Assembly: GCA_015178975.1 (NCBI GenBank)
Contig: WHVD01000049.1
Coordinates: 248,001 to 312,000 of the forward strand
DNA length: 64,000 nt
Source: Hysterangium stoloniferum
Lineage: Eukaryota; Basidiomycota; Agaricomycetes; Hysterangiales; Hysterangiaceae
Direction: 5' to 3'
The notes beneath the pieces were generated by a model. The model searched no databases, was not told the origin of the DNA, and was given only the letters and a program-made list of their open reading frames with translations. Each line of letters begins with the position of its first letter. Position 1 is the stretch's first letter. This document shows, in pieces, positions 42,231 to 55,353 of this stretch. A program made the position numbers and the translations under genes.

Positions 42231-44222
42231 GAAAGTCGTATTATAATATTACCAATAGAGAACAGTCGTGTTGGTAGTCAGGGCCGGGCTGACCGTCTCT
42301 CTATATATCTCCAGGCCCGCCCCTCCACACCGACTCAGGTATAACATGTTTCACTTTCATTTATTTCGAGTTACCTATACCTCAATCAATTCAACGATCT
42401 GTGTGGGCTGAGGTACGCTACCCTATCATGTTATTTTTTTTACCTCTAACTAACTTGATGTGTCAGCTTGGGTACAGCTCGAGGTGCGAAACGCTTCGGT
42501 AAACTACACGAGCGGTATTACATACACCAGAATTAAGAGCTTCTTTGTCCGCTGCGCACATCATCCGGTCAGCGTTGTCATATCTCGGTCAGCTTTTATG
42601 GTCATTTTCTGTCAGTATGAACAAGCGACAAAGTCTATGATAGGGCACGCATTGCTCAAAACTATATATATTAACTATTTGGCACAATGGCATGTACTAG
42701 GTAACGAGACTTACCAGTCGATGCCCGTAGTTGACAATGTAACGACTGAGCTAACGTACTAAAAGTTTCGATATATATATAGGGCTGGGTGGAGACTGTG
42801 CTCCCATTCAACAGGCCAAAAACGATACTTCACACGCTTAGACACATCGGAAATACTGCCAGATGCGTAGATTACATTGATATCACCCTTGACTGATAAG
42901 ACCCATTCAACCAAATCTCAATGCTGACAATTGCTTCCACAGACCCTTCTGCTACTCACCCTGCTATTCCCGCTGCCACTCATCGTCGCTGCCAGCCCTC
43001 CGCCGCTGGCCCACCCCTCTGTCGCTACCAACACATCCCTCCGCTGCCGCTGCCGATAAAGACGCCCCTCGCATCGATGCTCGTTCACTTCGGACCCCAC
43101 TTCGGACCGACTAATTGCTCCACGCCTCCCCTGCCGACACTTCCTTTACCTTTACTTCATCTCACATTCCCAACGGGTGGCATCCCCCCCCCACACTAGC
43201 ATGTTCCCTTTTATATATCATGTATACCATTACCTGTGTGGGCTCTGCTGGAGACGCGGGGAGTTTGACCGCCGCTGGGGGACCAGCGGAGGGCTTCCTC
43301 CATCGCAAGAGAACATATCCATGGTTTCCAAGGATGGCAGGTTTAGAACCGTGTCGCATATCCCAGCAACACTTTCCATATCAGTTTTAACCTCATTTTC
43401 TAACTTCTATTATTTCCCTCCACCATAGGGTAGCCAATATGTAAATACTGTAGTACGGTGCACCATAAACGCACTAGCTCTTCCAGCACCTAGATTGATC
43501 TCTTTCTCTCTCGCTGTGCTTGCATATGCGCAACACGGGGCAGCGCTGAGTAAGGATTTAATGCGAGATTTACCAGTCAGTGACCTCCAATTGCCTCATC
43601 TATCTAGGTTTTGTCAACAGGTACCAAATGTAGTCAATTCAACCACCTCGAATGTGTGTTAATTATGAACAAGTTCTTATGTAATACTGTAGTCAGTCAC
43701 GCGTCACCGTACTCACAGGCTGAAGTTGATCGGTGTGTCACGCATCACGTCAATTTCTATATAATTCAAACAAATTTCGGCGCAGCGTCCCGTGCATTCA
43801 TATACACCCAGACCTACAAGGGAAACTCCGGGTTTGTCGTATCGTCTTTGCTTGACTTAAAGCTTAGGAGCTATGTCGGGCGTTCCCAGTGTCATTATAA
43901 TTAATTATGCTAGGTCTCAGGCCCATTTCTTGGGTATACCATGCTTTCCGGGGAAAGACGGGTCTCTGGTTTTGTTCTCGTCCAATTCTTGATGAGTCAT
44001 CAATAGTGAGGTCAACGGCTCCTAAGAGACAGAATGTCTGACCAAATATTTCCATTTTCAGAGTCATAATTACGAGAAGGGAATGAGAAGAAGTCGTCCA
44101 AGCTGAATCGTCGAGTATTGTCCAAGATATACTTCCGGTTCATCCTACACGTTTGAATAAAGTACAAGCGGAAGATGGATACGTGGTTGGTAGCAACGAA
44201 AAAGGGTGGTTAATGCGAGAGG
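42231..44222. other. No supported gene
   Basis: A 100-residue plus frame at 42460-42762 and a Pro/Thr-rich, C-rich strand at 42921-43200 are visible, but neither shows a domain. A 67-residue minus frame at 43864-44067 is likewise anonymous. The last 150 bp include the 3' end of the R-SNARE transcript. Confidence 0.35.
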
Positions 44223-45117
44223 TTAAGTATTCTTACTACCGCACTGATTAAGAGCTGCGCCACAAAATTGGGCGGTAATAAGGTAGACAACGACCTGCGG
44301 GATATGGTGAGCCTAAGTCAGCGCCGTTGGCTGTGCATGCTCACTAGGCCGACTGCGCAGCTGAGCGCCAACACCTTCTGGTTTTTCCAAAACATCTTTC
44401 TCCGGGTCGCCTTTGCGCCCCTACGGAATGCCAAGCTCTGTCCAGCCATAGTATCCGTCTTGTCTACAAGAAGTTCGATACGTTCGCCGCGGGAGAGTAT
44501 TTGTTCTACGTTGTGCACCATAATATCCTTGACCTGATTCAATTCATCTCGGGCTTGATAGAGAGCATCGGAGTTTTGAGAGGATGATGCGGCGGGGTTC
44601 TGTTGCGAGTTAAACTCCGAGAGATGTTTGGATAGGGTGGGGCCGAAAGACTGTTGGAGGGCGTGGGGGGACGCCGGCGGCGACGGGTGTGCTGCAGTGA
44701 AATCGCTCTGTACTTTGTATAAGAATGAGAATGGCATGCGACTACATGAAGTTGAATTGCATTAGAGGATGAAGTAATAGAATAAACTGGACTCACCGAC
44801 CAACGGCGTCGTCGGCCATGACAAGGTATGTGAAGCCTCCTTCTGACACATAGTGGAATAGATATTGCTCCCAGACGTCTTTATAGTAGCACTGTTAGAC
44901 GAACCTACAAAACACGTCCAATACAGGCTCACAAGTTAGCTTCGAGTTATTGGGCGGGATCTTAGACAAGATAGTTTGTACAGCTATTCCGGACGTCAAT
45001 AAAACCCAATAAAATGATTTACACATCTGAAATACCTTGTGAAAAGTCATGCTCATCAGTCGACGCCTCTGCAAGGATAACCGAGCCGCGAGCAACAAGT
45101 GCGTGAATCAATGACAT
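44223..45117 (-). CDS. VAMP7: VAMP7-like longin R-SNARE (synaptobrevin family)
   Basis: Five exons are proposed: 45117-45036, 44983-44933, 44878-44797, 44741-44345 and 44294-44223, giving 227 residues, normal for VAMP7. Residues 1-110 are a longin domain (MSLIHALVARGSVILAEAS, ILSKIPPNNSKLTY, QYLFHYVSEGGFTYLVMADD). A Ser/Pro/Gln-rich linker follows. The R-SNARE helix runs about 135-190 and has its zero-layer Arg in ILSRGERIELLVDKT. The C-terminal anchor is VLALSCAVGLVVVYLITAQF, completed by a short last exon. The protein drives fusion at late endosome and vacuole membranes with Q-SNARE partners, and the longin domain regulates it. All introns are GT-AG. It starts 89 bp from the divergent Sec61 beta gene. 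Confidence 0.95.
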
Positions 45118-45206
45118 GAGGTGGAGAGTGAGTGACGACGATGTCACGCGTCACGCTTACATCATCCAGCTCACTTTCTCGCCAGCACACGTTTACACTT
45201 TCCAAT
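45118..45206. promoter_or_regulatory. Compact divergent promoter between VAMP7-like and Sec61 beta genes
   Basis: Only 89 bp separate the two start codons, so both 5' UTRs and core promoters must lie here or overlap the neighbouring gene. It contains tcacgcgtcacgctt, which includes an ACGCGT core. No TATA box is obvious. Shared regulation of two secretory-pathway genes is an inference. Confidence 0.55.
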
Positions 45207-45667
45207 ATGGTCAGTCTCCTTACTTTCACTTTGGTTATATAAATTATTTACCTGGTAATGATTTCAGTCAGACTCAGATGTTCCACCTTCACAAGGGAAT
45301 GGCCGGACAGCATCTGCTGTAGCCAAACCCCCTGGCGCACAAATCAGGTTTGTTACTGTTCCTTGGAAATCAGAATAATCCTAAGCTATCATATAGACGT
45401 AGAGCGACGGGAACTGTTGCCAATAAGCCTAATTCATCCCGTGCTGCTGGTGCAGGCGGTTCTTCCAATACTATGCTCAAACTATACACCGACGACTCGC
45501 CTGGTCTCAGAATGTGCGTGCGCTTTCCACTGTTCACCGTTCATTTGTTGAGTGTTCCTTTTATTTACAGCGACCCTTTCATTGTCCTTGTGCTTTCCCT
45601 GTCGTTCATTGCATCGATTTTCTTCCTTCATATTGCCGCCAAAATCATCCGCCTGTTTTCAAAATAA
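45207..45667 (+). CDS. SBH1: Sec61 beta subunit of the ER translocon
   Basis: Four exons are proposed: 45207-45209 (the ATG alone), 45268-45347, 45397-45513 and 45571-45667, giving 98 residues. The N-terminal part (MSDSDVPPSQGNGRTAS, then RRRATGTVANK) is the flexible cytosolic segment. SSNTMLKLYTDDSPGLRID is the conserved Sec61 beta signature. It is followed by a single transmembrane helix (PFIVLVLSLSFIASIFFLHI) and a short basic tail. The protein is tail-anchored in the ER membrane and assists co-translational protein translocation. The first exon is a bare start codon, so the gene is easily missed. Introns are GT-AG, 49-58 nt. Confidence 0.95.
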
Positions 45668-46019
45668 AAAGCCTCACAGGGCGTGGTATATATCTCTCCC
45701 ACACGAGGGTGGTTATTCAGTCCATTTGGATGTAGGTGGTGTGTACTGTGTGCTTAGTGCCACGTTCTACTCGAAGCACGCAACAGCTATCGCTCTTTGA
45801 ATTCACGTCGCCACTGACATTGGTATTTGCTTGAGAATTGTTTGAAATGTTCACAAAGGCAAAAATTCCTGAGTAGAAGTCGCTTTCTCCTGAAATGAAT
45901 GCGCCTTGCTGGCGCTTTTGTCCTTAAGCCGTGAGAATGCTTTCTTTAAAATCAATCAACGCCATGTGAAAACAATGCGGGAAGATAGATAAGCGCCAGC
46001 TAATATCAGAGCCTATGTT

Positions 46020-46472
46020 ATCCAATGCCGTACCGATAAATGGCCGCCGTCGATCCTACATTAAAGTCCAAGCCGTCGCATATAGCTTATATCTCCTCAG
46101 GTTTGCCATTTCTCGCGCTATAGCTGCCTCCTCGGTAGGTTCAATGCAGGTGGTGAATTTGCTGCGCCAGGCTGGATGGTGTCTGATGGCAGCTATAGTC
46201 TCTACGCATGTCGGTTCAAGAGGGAAGGTCTCTAGGAGGTCATGCAAAGGATCTTTGTGAGATTTAATCCTATTTTTACCTTTTCGAACGATAGAATAGA
46301 GAGGATGCGATGGGGGAAGGGAGCAGAGGCGAACGATACTTCTACGGCAAATCCGATTGATTTGGAGTTGGATTGGGAGCGTGTCATCGATGTGAAATAT
46401 TGAAGAAACCAAAAACCTGACGAGTCGGAAACCTACTTCAAGTCCTGGTCGACCTTTGTTAGGGTGATTCAA
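46020..46472 (-). mobile_element. LINE fragment (region between reverse transcriptase and RNase H)
   Basis: The minus-strand peptide contains NRICRRSIVRLCSLPPSHPLY, then HKDPLHDLLETFPLEPTCVETI. This is the segment that follows reverse transcriptase in fungal Tad1-type LINEs. Just beyond 46080 a shifted frame reads CDGLDFNVGSTAAIYRYG, resembling the start of an RNase H domain. Both ends are truncated and there is at least one frameshift, so it is a dead fragment. Confidence 0.6.
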
Positions 46473-46479
46473 TAGTAGT

Positions 46480-48712
46480 CCTACTCGTCGAGTTCAATGT
46501 GGTTGTATTCCCGTAAATTATTGCTACGTCTGCCAAGGTTGTGAGTAGATTTGAGTAGGTTTGGAGGGACCTGGTAATCCCATTAGATTCGAGTAATAGT
46601 TGTCTATATAATAAATCAAATCATATGTCTAAAAATCGGTACAGACAGTGAAGAAATAAATAAATTGTAGTTCGGTCGCTTTTCTGGGCAGGTATCGGAC
46701 GGTGAATATAAATGACAGAAACTGACGAGATAAGGGCTGACCGAAGTATGAGAATAGCTGATCGAGAGAAGTGCGTAGCGGACAAAGAGGGGTCTCTTTT
46801 TGTGCGTATGTAATACAGCTCGTGAAATGTACTTAAGTGTTCCGCACGTCGAGCCGTACCCAAAACTGACAATACAATTGTATATAGGTTCCCAAAAATT
46901 GGATGTGCTTTGATCTCTATTTTTGCAATTAATTACACTAAAAGGTAATGCAACGCTGAAGCTTAAACCCTCCTCTATATCATTCTTGGATAAAGCAAGT
47001 TTGACCAACAATGTTCGAATTTTGAAACTGTGTCGGAAATTTGATATATTCTAAAAGTTAATTACTTTCTTAAGTAATACTTACTTGGTACAAAATAAGT
47101 ACTTTTTGTTTTTATAACTTATTTTGGTTAATAATTAGTTTTAGCGTAGCGAGAGTCTAAAGTATTATGTCAAGACACATCAGTCCTGTTTCCGGGAATT
47201 ACCAATAGTCAATCTCAGAGTTGGTTACGTTCCGTTTAAGCACCATCGGCTGCCTCCACTAATGCCCGCCGAGTTCCGGAAGTTGGAGCCAGAACGAGCT
47301 TGATATTTGCTGTGGACATTACCTATAACCCCATCGATATGCGCCGTTCTTTCACCGTCCGATACCTGGAATCTAAGTCATTGACATTTAGGCGCACTAC
47401 TTATCCGGAAAGCATCGATGTCGTCGTTCAGCTTCGAAACCTTCCCTTTGAGCATGCCCACATCATTCCCTCATACTATCTATGATAATATCTGGAATGA
47501 TCATGTCGTTGTGTTATTTTAATCTACTTTTACTGTCCCGTAGTTATGTAATTACGAGCTTGGAATCTCCTGCAGTTATCACCAGGGGGACAGGATTGTA
47601 CTTCTCTACATACATAGGTAACTACAAACCCTTTATTTGGTCGTACAATGTGTGACTTCTTTGTTTTTTCTTAGACATCGTGTACACGAAGGCTCTAGCC
47701 CCCAGGCTATTGAGGACTTGTATACAACATATTATCTGCTTTCCTTTCTTGGCACTAATTATATTTTAGCCGTAACACAAGACGTGGTGTTTGTCGAAGA
47801 TATTGCACGTTGGCCACTGTCGACCACAACATCTCGTGCGTCAATCGAGCTTAGATCGGGTAGAAGAGTCTAATCTCATTAAGTGGACAGAACTCTGCTC
47901 CGTGAGAACTTTACCTCCCTCAAAACGTTTGTCGATGAATCAGGGACCCGAGAACAATGCATGGCTTTCGAGGATAATATAAGGGTGTTTGTTATGACTT
48001 ATTCGGCATGGACGACAAACGTCAGGGTATACCGTGATCCTGTCATGACCAATGTCTTTCCTCTGCAACAGTGTCTGGGTGGCCATGGCATGCTCTACCT
48101 CAGATGTTCCGATACCGAATGCAAGTCGGTGTTAGTCGATGACAGATGCCAAGGCAGTTTAAACATAAAAATACAGTAGAGACTTGCTCTGAAATAACAT
48201 GGACAAGAGAATGAAATGTTGGAGTTTATCCAAAGACATCATTTTTCATGTTATCGGGGTCATGGATCAGCCATTGAATACGCCGGGTCGGTCTGCCGTG
48301 GTTTCGGTATGGAAGCACGTATGAGTGTGTGGTCAGTCTCTCTGTACTCGATCGTGCAAATATTCAAGTTCGCATCTGGAAATAATACTATTTAAGCTGG
48401 CGTGAGAGCTAGCATGGTCGCTCCTGACGAAGTAACTTGCCAATATCTTCGTGCACGGTGTGTGCCCCCTCTGGGGATAGTTGGGACTGTGGTGTAGCAT
48501 ACTGGCGCAAGCTTAAAAGCGACGATGGAACCGAATTTGACATAGAAGACTTAGGGAACTTTACCCCAGGACCTTGTTACCATCATCGGCTCAGTGGCAG
48601 ATCTCAGCAAGTAACGAATCTTACGAACGTGCAAGCATGGAACGATTCTCTTGCCTCTATGGGCTTGGTAGACCAATGGAGAGATTAAAGTTGATAAGTT
48701 AATCCTTGGAGG
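46480..48712. other. No supported gene
   Basis: Small frames at 46616-47011 (minus), 47300-47485, 47883-48179 and 48437-48688 (plus) have balanced composition but no domain I recognise. The plus-strand set could be exons of an unknown gene. No splice chain was convincing. Confidence 0.35.
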
Positions 48713-50913
48713 TTATTTTCGCATGCTGCCTTGTAAGTTCTCCAGACCTTGCAGTGACCATTTGATCCTCATTTGCTCACCTTCTGACAGTGGTGGTGGC
48801 CAACCTTGTGCTAAGTGCCATGCTCTAATTGCTGAAAGGTACTTCTTTGTCATACTGACTGAGATCATTTTGAATGCAGTTCTGTAGGTTAGGTCATCTC
48901 CTAGATATGAAGGATCCACTGCTGCCCACAGAGTGAAGGAGTGTAATATTGGAAAGGATGCTGCCTGCCTGCCTGCCTGCCTCTGCCACAGAGAAAATGT
49001 CACAGCAGATGTGAAATTTACACAAGCTGGAACCATAACCCTTTGCTTCCCAAAGTGATGTTTCTGAGGCTACAGATGTGATTAACTGCAGGACTGGGTG
49101 CCTTACTGTGGCTGGCAGTGGGGTGTTGATCCCTTTCCATTTGAATGGTCTCTCACCTGCCTTACATGGATTACCCCCATTTAGTTTTCAGTCTACTTAC
49201 TCTCTCCCTAACCCCCTAAGGCATCATCGGCAAGCTGCAACCCCTTACCTTATGACTCTTAGTATATTGGCCCTCCAGTTGAGTGAGCTAAATGTTATCT
49301 CAAGTTCTTATCATACTGCTCTGTTTGAAATACCAGAGCACCCTAACAGTTCATATGAGGATGCAACACATAAGTTGAAGCTAAGCTCCACCCATTCTAT
49401 AGAGTCAGACCTCCCAACTCTATCATCAGCCCCCCTGACATAGAGCCCCTTCTTAACCCCTTGCTTAGATTTTAACAAGGAGCCCACTTTCAAGCTTCCC
49501 ACTGGGTGTTAACTATTACACCTAACCTGTAGGATGTACTGACATCTCCCCACCATCCTATGTCTATCACTTCTGATGATAGAATTGGTAGCTTGTTTTG
49601 TAGATGCTGAAGTATGAATTGGATCCAAGAGAGATCTGCCTGTACTGCTGAGCTTGGGCACAATGATGCTTTTTGTGACTGGAAGCTGTTTGCAAACAAG
49701 GCAATAGAACATAGGAAAGGCCTTATCCACAGAAATATGGACAATATGTGAACTAATTTCCCATGCAGCCTTTCTGCTTCATTCACTGAGAATTGTACAT
49801 CTTCTACTACCCATTGTTTGACCAACTCCAGGCTCAATTCTAGTTTCTCTGATGGCATTGCTACTGCCTTGGTGTCCAAGTTCCACAGGAAGCCTATGTA
49901 TTTCTACACAGACAAAAAGGTCTCGTCTTGTTTCTGCTCCATAGTATTCCAAACTGGGCTGTCAAGGCAATGAAATCTTCTGTCCATATCTGCACTGGCA
50001 GGCAAACGGCCAGGAAGTCATCTACCTACTTGAGTAACCATCCAAAGCCAGCCTTCTGGTATAAGGCTATCTGCATGTCTGCTATGCTGCCAAATACTCT
50101 GGCACTTGGTTCCAAGCTGAATACCACTTCTCAGTTGACATACATACACCAAGCTGTTCCATAAAATGCAACAAGCATTTTGTTGGTCTGGTCTTATGGG
50201 TGTCACTCTGTAAACAACTGAAATGCTGAAAGTGGCTGCTATGCCACCATCTGGTAACAATGAGATTAATGCTATGGCATCCACAAAGGTACTCCACTCT
50301 ATTGGGAAGTTGTCTAGATTTATGCTGCTGTTTATGGAAAGGTGTACTGGGTCTCCTTGGAGGAAAGAAAGGTCTTGGCTTAGGTGGTAAGTGTTTGAAT
50401 TTGGTTTGGGGATCAGTCCCAAAAGTGACATCTGTAATGGGGCTATGATCTGTTCCAGCTCCTCTGGCATGAAGCCTCTGAAGTAGTGTCCTGCTTCCTG
50501 CTTTCTCACTATGTACTTGTATATAAAGTCCAAGTCTAATAATGATGATCTGTGATTTTTGATAAATGACTGTGTGCAATAAGCAATCTTTCACACCAAT
50601 GTTGAATCTATTCATTAAACCTGATATAATGTTTTGCCAATCCTGGAGTATACCATATCTACTCAATGTACATGCCACTTTGACAGGGTTGAGCAGTGTT
50701 GTGATCCTTCTCAGGTCAGAGCTGCCTGCAGGCTCCTGCCCCATGGTCCTTCTCAAAGCAGATGCTACATGCATGGGTGTTGATACAACTGTCACCCCAT
50801 CTGCACTGTTATCCCAGTGCCCAATTGAAACAGAATTGCCTGCCATTGGGGGCTGCCAGGGCATGTTTGTTTTTGTGAGGTGGCATAACTGAGATGTCAT
50901 TGGTTCTTGATGC

Positions 50914-51499
50914 TGTTAAGTGCCGTGTCGAGAACTTATTCCGGAACTATCGGGAAGTCACCGGGAAGTCGGGAACTACTAGATAGGGTCAGGACGTCGG
51001 CTTCAGCTTATGTGCTGCGCCTCTACGCAAATGCTCAATGTCCTTAATTTCAGAGGTGAGACTTATGATGGGAGTTACGGATATTCAGAGTTCTGAAGAG
51101 TTCCAAATATCGAGCATACAGAAAGACGGGAGAAGGAATAAGAAACTAAGTCGATATCAGATCTAAGGTAAAGTACAAATTCGCAGAAACTAATATAAGT
51201 CTGCTCGTTATTGTACTACAAACTAAGACCATAATAAGACAGAAACGGAAGTGTTCTTAAAACAGAAATACAATAAGACATATTAGGAAGGCAATATTCC
51301 GTAACAGGAATATAACAAACAAACGAGTGAATACTTGTCAATGGACAAATTACCAAATGCGGAACAAGGGAAGAATGCGGATGATACGGTAACTATGATG
51401 TTCCGTAGTCGGAGGTCAAAAGTCGGAAGTCGGGGATTGGAAGTCGGGAGTGGGAGACCGGAAGTCGGATATTGAAACATCCGGGAACGGGTCGTAACA
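50914..51499 (+). mobile_element. Solo LTR inserted in the DIRS-like fossil (target duplication GATGC)
   Basis: A 586-bp block runs from TGTTAAGTGCCG to GGTCGTAACA. It is flanked by GATGC at 50909-50913 and 51500-51504. It is the same family as the LTR at 24176. The clean duplication shows insertion after the DIRS-like element was in place. Its better-preserved CpG-rich text suggests it is younger than most LTRs here. Confidence 0.92.
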
Positions 51500-51784
51500 G
51501 ATGCATGTAGTGCAGCAACACATTGTGATAATTGTCAGTGCATTGGTGTCTAAGCAGCTCAAATCATATGACAAGTTGTGGGCAGCTGCTTCACATTGTT
51601 AAATGTCATATTCCATGGCAACCTCCCAACTACATATGTGACTTTGCAATGGTCATCACAATTGAATGATGTATTATGAGTGCATTGGCTCTAGTGTCAC
51701 CACCATACACATGCATATGCTTGACTGCTGCAGCAGCAGCTGCCAACCAGTTACAGTAATTATAGTAATGCCCTTCTCATTATC

Positions 51785-52386
51785 TGTTAAGTTGCAGATC
51801 TCTGGGCAGAATTTCCACAGGATATTCCAGACACTTCCCAGAATGTGTCCACAGAGTTTCTGGGGATTGGTCTGGGGAGTATTGTAATATTACCAGAGTA
51901 CAGGTTGGACTTGGCTTCAGCTTATGTGCTCTGCCCTTATGCACTCACTCAGGCATCCATATTTCAGAGGGCAGATATATGCCAGAGTGTTTATGGATAC
52001 TTGGAGTCTGGAGAGTTCCAGATATCCAGAGTCCAGAGGGTTCTGGATATTGAGTGTACAGAAAGAACAAAAGAGCAAGACTAGTTTGAGATTAAAACTA
52101 AGGAGTAAGTACATGATTATGAAAGACTATATAGATGTTCCAATTATTGTACTACAAGTCTCAGAGTATAATATGTAAGACCTATTTGGAACTGTTTCCA
52201 AACTAAGCATATAATAACAAGTAGATAAATGAGGATACAAGGATGGGGACAGATTGGGGAATAAGGGCAAGAACAATAAACAAATGAATGAATATCTGTC
52301 AACCAGTCAGTTACCAAATGCAGAACAAAGGAAGTGAGTTGGGATATCCATAGATACCCAATACTATCTAGAAATGGATCCTAACA
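51785..52386 (+). mobile_element. LTR remnant between parts of the DIRS-like fossil
   Basis: The block starts TGTTAAGTTGCAG and ends ATGGATCCTAACA. It contains ggcttcagcttatgtgctctgccc and ttattgtactacaagtctcag, both shared with the LTR at 50914. It is more diverged, and no matching 5-bp flanks were found. Confidence 0.6.
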
Positions 52387-53829
52387 CTATAATGATTAAG
52401 TGTGTGTATTTCTGGGAAAGCCACACATTCTGGGTGGGTTGGAACATTGGCATAGAGAAGTGACAAGAGTTGACAGGAATGATCAAGTGAAGGTTGGGTC
52501 ATATATTAAAGATGTATATAGAACAAATGTAGAGAGTCTGGCCAGAATCCAGGTCAGGAAATGATCAAGGACACTCAGAGATGCTATCTGGGAAAGGGTG
52601 GAGTCCAGTTCCAGGTCATAACAGGAGGTGCCTAGTTGAGGGCAGGATACCAGAATGGGATTTGAGTTGAAGGATACTTGAGGGATGAGGGTCAGGTTCT
52701 GGTGGATTCTGGGTCTTGATATTAGTCTGGAAGATAATTCAGAACCTGATATGTATGATGTCTGGGAAAATACTCCATGGAGTCTCCAGGAATGAATCTT
52801 CACATTATCACAATCTAGCCCCTTGGCCACAATGCTACTTAATGGCAAAAAGGTGAATTCTATTAGATTTTTTGGGTTTGCAAACAATGTAGCATGTGAT
52901 TGATGGGTAACTGGGTATAGTATTACCAGTAGTAGGTACTTAAACTAGGTACTTGTACTATACACTTCATACGTTTGCAACATGTTCTTAGTACCCAAAC
53001 TGAGTCAAGCATATTCTGAACTTACAAATTCTAACAAATTCCTCTGTGCTGCTCTCTGCTTTCTGCCACACTTCTGTAGTAAGTGCCATATAAGGAACAT
53101 AGTTCAGGTTCTTAAAGGCTTCCTCCAGCATCCATGGTATAGCTGGAAAATGCATGAAATGGCATGTAAGCCTGTTGGTCACTGTGCATTGTACAATGAA
53201 AAGACAAAGTGTGCAGCTCAACTGACCCAATGCCTTGTGTTCTTCAGACTGCAATGTGGCACTGCAAGCCAGCCACCTTACAGACTGAATCGTGACCATT
53301 TTGGGTGCCAGCAGTGCCACAGAATAGACTGTATGTAATGAGCTGCCTTCCTGCTGCAAGGCCACTGAACTGTCTGTGTGGCACTGCATGCCAAAAGTGC
53401 CACAGACCATAATGCATGTCTGTGCTGAAGGAGTATGAAGGCAGCACTTAAGGATTTCCAAGGCATTGGCTTTAAACCCTGGTATAATCTCAGAAATTGT
53501 TGATTTTTTGCTGGCCCTGGTTTCTTCAGCCATGGATGCCAAGGCCTTAGCCTGCTGAACTGTCTCTAGGTCCACAAATAACCTTGTTATGCCTGGCAAA
53601 ACCTCTGACATGGTCCTCCCTTCCCACTTGCCAGAGTTACCATTGCCTAACAACTGGTTCCTTTGAGCTGTCAACTGAGCTATTTGGGTGTCCAACAAAT
53701 CAATCTCTAGTGAGGGTGGTTGCTGGCCTGCCTGTTGACCATACCTACTGCTACTGACAGTGTCTGTCCATGGTATTGCTGGGGGCTCTGGGATCCCAGC
53801 TGCCACAGATGATACCTAAGTGAGCAAAT

Positions 53830-55353
53830 ACACCCTGAGGCAAAGACCCAGATGTCATCGTTTGAGATCTAAACTAATTAGATAAGTTTTAAAAGAATGA
53901 TAAGATGTTAGTGAGCGAAAATTTAAAGACTGTGGGTCGACAGAGTCGTTGTAAGAGAACAAAGGCATGGGGGTCCTTCTTACACTCGGCTGGACGTTTA
54001 GTGCCGAACTACTCTCGGCAAGCTAGGGATCGTGCGGCACTTGACACTGTATTACATACCATGAGTCTATCAATCACGGCTCAGTTAACCGAGACGACCG
54101 TGGAAACAGGCAACTAAGGAGTCACTGTTTTTCCCCACAGGTCGGCTGCTGCAGCGCATTGAGAACAACAATATTTATATGTAACATGTTTTCTAGAATA
54201 ACTTAATTAAGTAACGGGCTTACTAACCTTATATATTATGGCTGTCGTGACTTCTCCGAGTTCAGCTACCATGGCCAGGAATGTTAAAGAGCCGTTACCA
54301 GAGGGGCCGAGGATAGTTCGGCAAGCAGTGAAACTCCACTGTGGTCGGTTACAGAACAGGTTTGGTGGGAAGCATAGGCGAGAATCTTCATTAATCCCAT
54401 ATCACAGATGCCCTATTTTCGTCAGAGACCCTACACCAAAACCTTTGGGTGAGCCCTGGTCCTGGATTGTAACGGCTCCCAGATCTGCAGGGAACATGAC
54501 GTCACTTTTGATGATTGTTTGAAAGCATATACGTACGCACTGACAAACAGTGCAAACTCTGCCTACAGTGCATGCTCCACGCCTTCGTTCGCATTTGGAC
54601 ACGAATCTTTGTGGCACCTAAATTTTAGACGTAGAGGTTGAGTTTGATACCTGGGGATTTTATCAAGAAAGTATGCATGCCTAGCATCTTCTCACTGTTC
54701 ATACTGAGAGTGAAGAATTTTCTCTGTCTCATGTGAGGTGGGACTGAGTTAGCTTCAAGGAATTGCTTAAAAAGGGGGCTAAGAATTGTTTCACATAACT
54801 CAAGACTATATATATATATTGAGCTATATGAAGGTTCTTATGAGAGAAGAAAGACACCCCGGTGGTTTCGGATCACCCTTTATTTCCCACTAGGATGGAT
54901 ACTCTAAGATGACACTTCTCTTACCTGGCCCTTCCATAATTCCATTATAGAACCTTATTATATCAATCTCATCAAAAGATATTTTAAATAACTTGTACTT
55001 TACAAATTATAATGAACAAAAATATGGAAATTTCACATTGTCATACAAACAAAGACCGCTCATTATTGGTTACAAACAACACAATGTTAACACACCAAGA
55101 AACTGCTATCGCTTGTTATACATTGGTTCGCGATAGTCTATAGCAATATTGAGTAGATGCATTATATGAGCCTTGATGACTCACTTTTAGAAAATATGGA
55201 TATTAGGTGTGCCTTTGCAAATTGTAACATACGTGCTGCCTTCATCTTCCTTGTCCACATCCATCCCCGTATGGAGACTAGCATTCTCAACTTCCTCCAC
55301 CCGTTTGCACAATTTTACGTACATGGGTGTCTGGATGAACTATGGTATTTAAA
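53830..55353. other. No supported gene
   Basis: Plus frames at 53905-54117 (70 residues, basic) and 54238-54522 (94 residues, basic, Pro/Arg-rich) have no recognised domain. A tatatatata run is at about 54812. The 3' UTR of the RGS gene must lie near the right edge. Confidence 0.35.

Larger units (their letters stand above)
48713..53806 (-). mobile_element. DIRS-like tyrosine-recombinase retroelement fossil, broken
   Basis: On the minus strand, parts lie in DIRS order. A gag-like region with a Gln/Thr-rich helix (QIAQLTAQRNQLL) is at 53806-52988. Reverse transcriptase and RNase H-like blocks lie at about 50900-49490 (including VTPIRPDQQN). A tyrosine-recombinase N-terminal region is at 49036-48713 (YLSAIRAWHLAQGWPPPLSE). 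The recombinase catalytic part is not seen and the element is truncated there. It is further split by LTR insertions (50914-51499 and about 51785-52386). It carries many breaks and looks old. Confidence 0.65.

Noticed and set aside
42921-43428. Pro/Thr-rich plus frames as a secreted protein gene
   Set aside because: Three overlapping frames of similar quality, C-rich strand bias, no signal peptide and no convincing splice sites.
52483-52887. 134-residue minus frame as a gene
   Set aside because: Its sequence resembles repeat text at 32220-32560 and lies between LTR and DIRS-like fossils, so it is taken as repeat debris.
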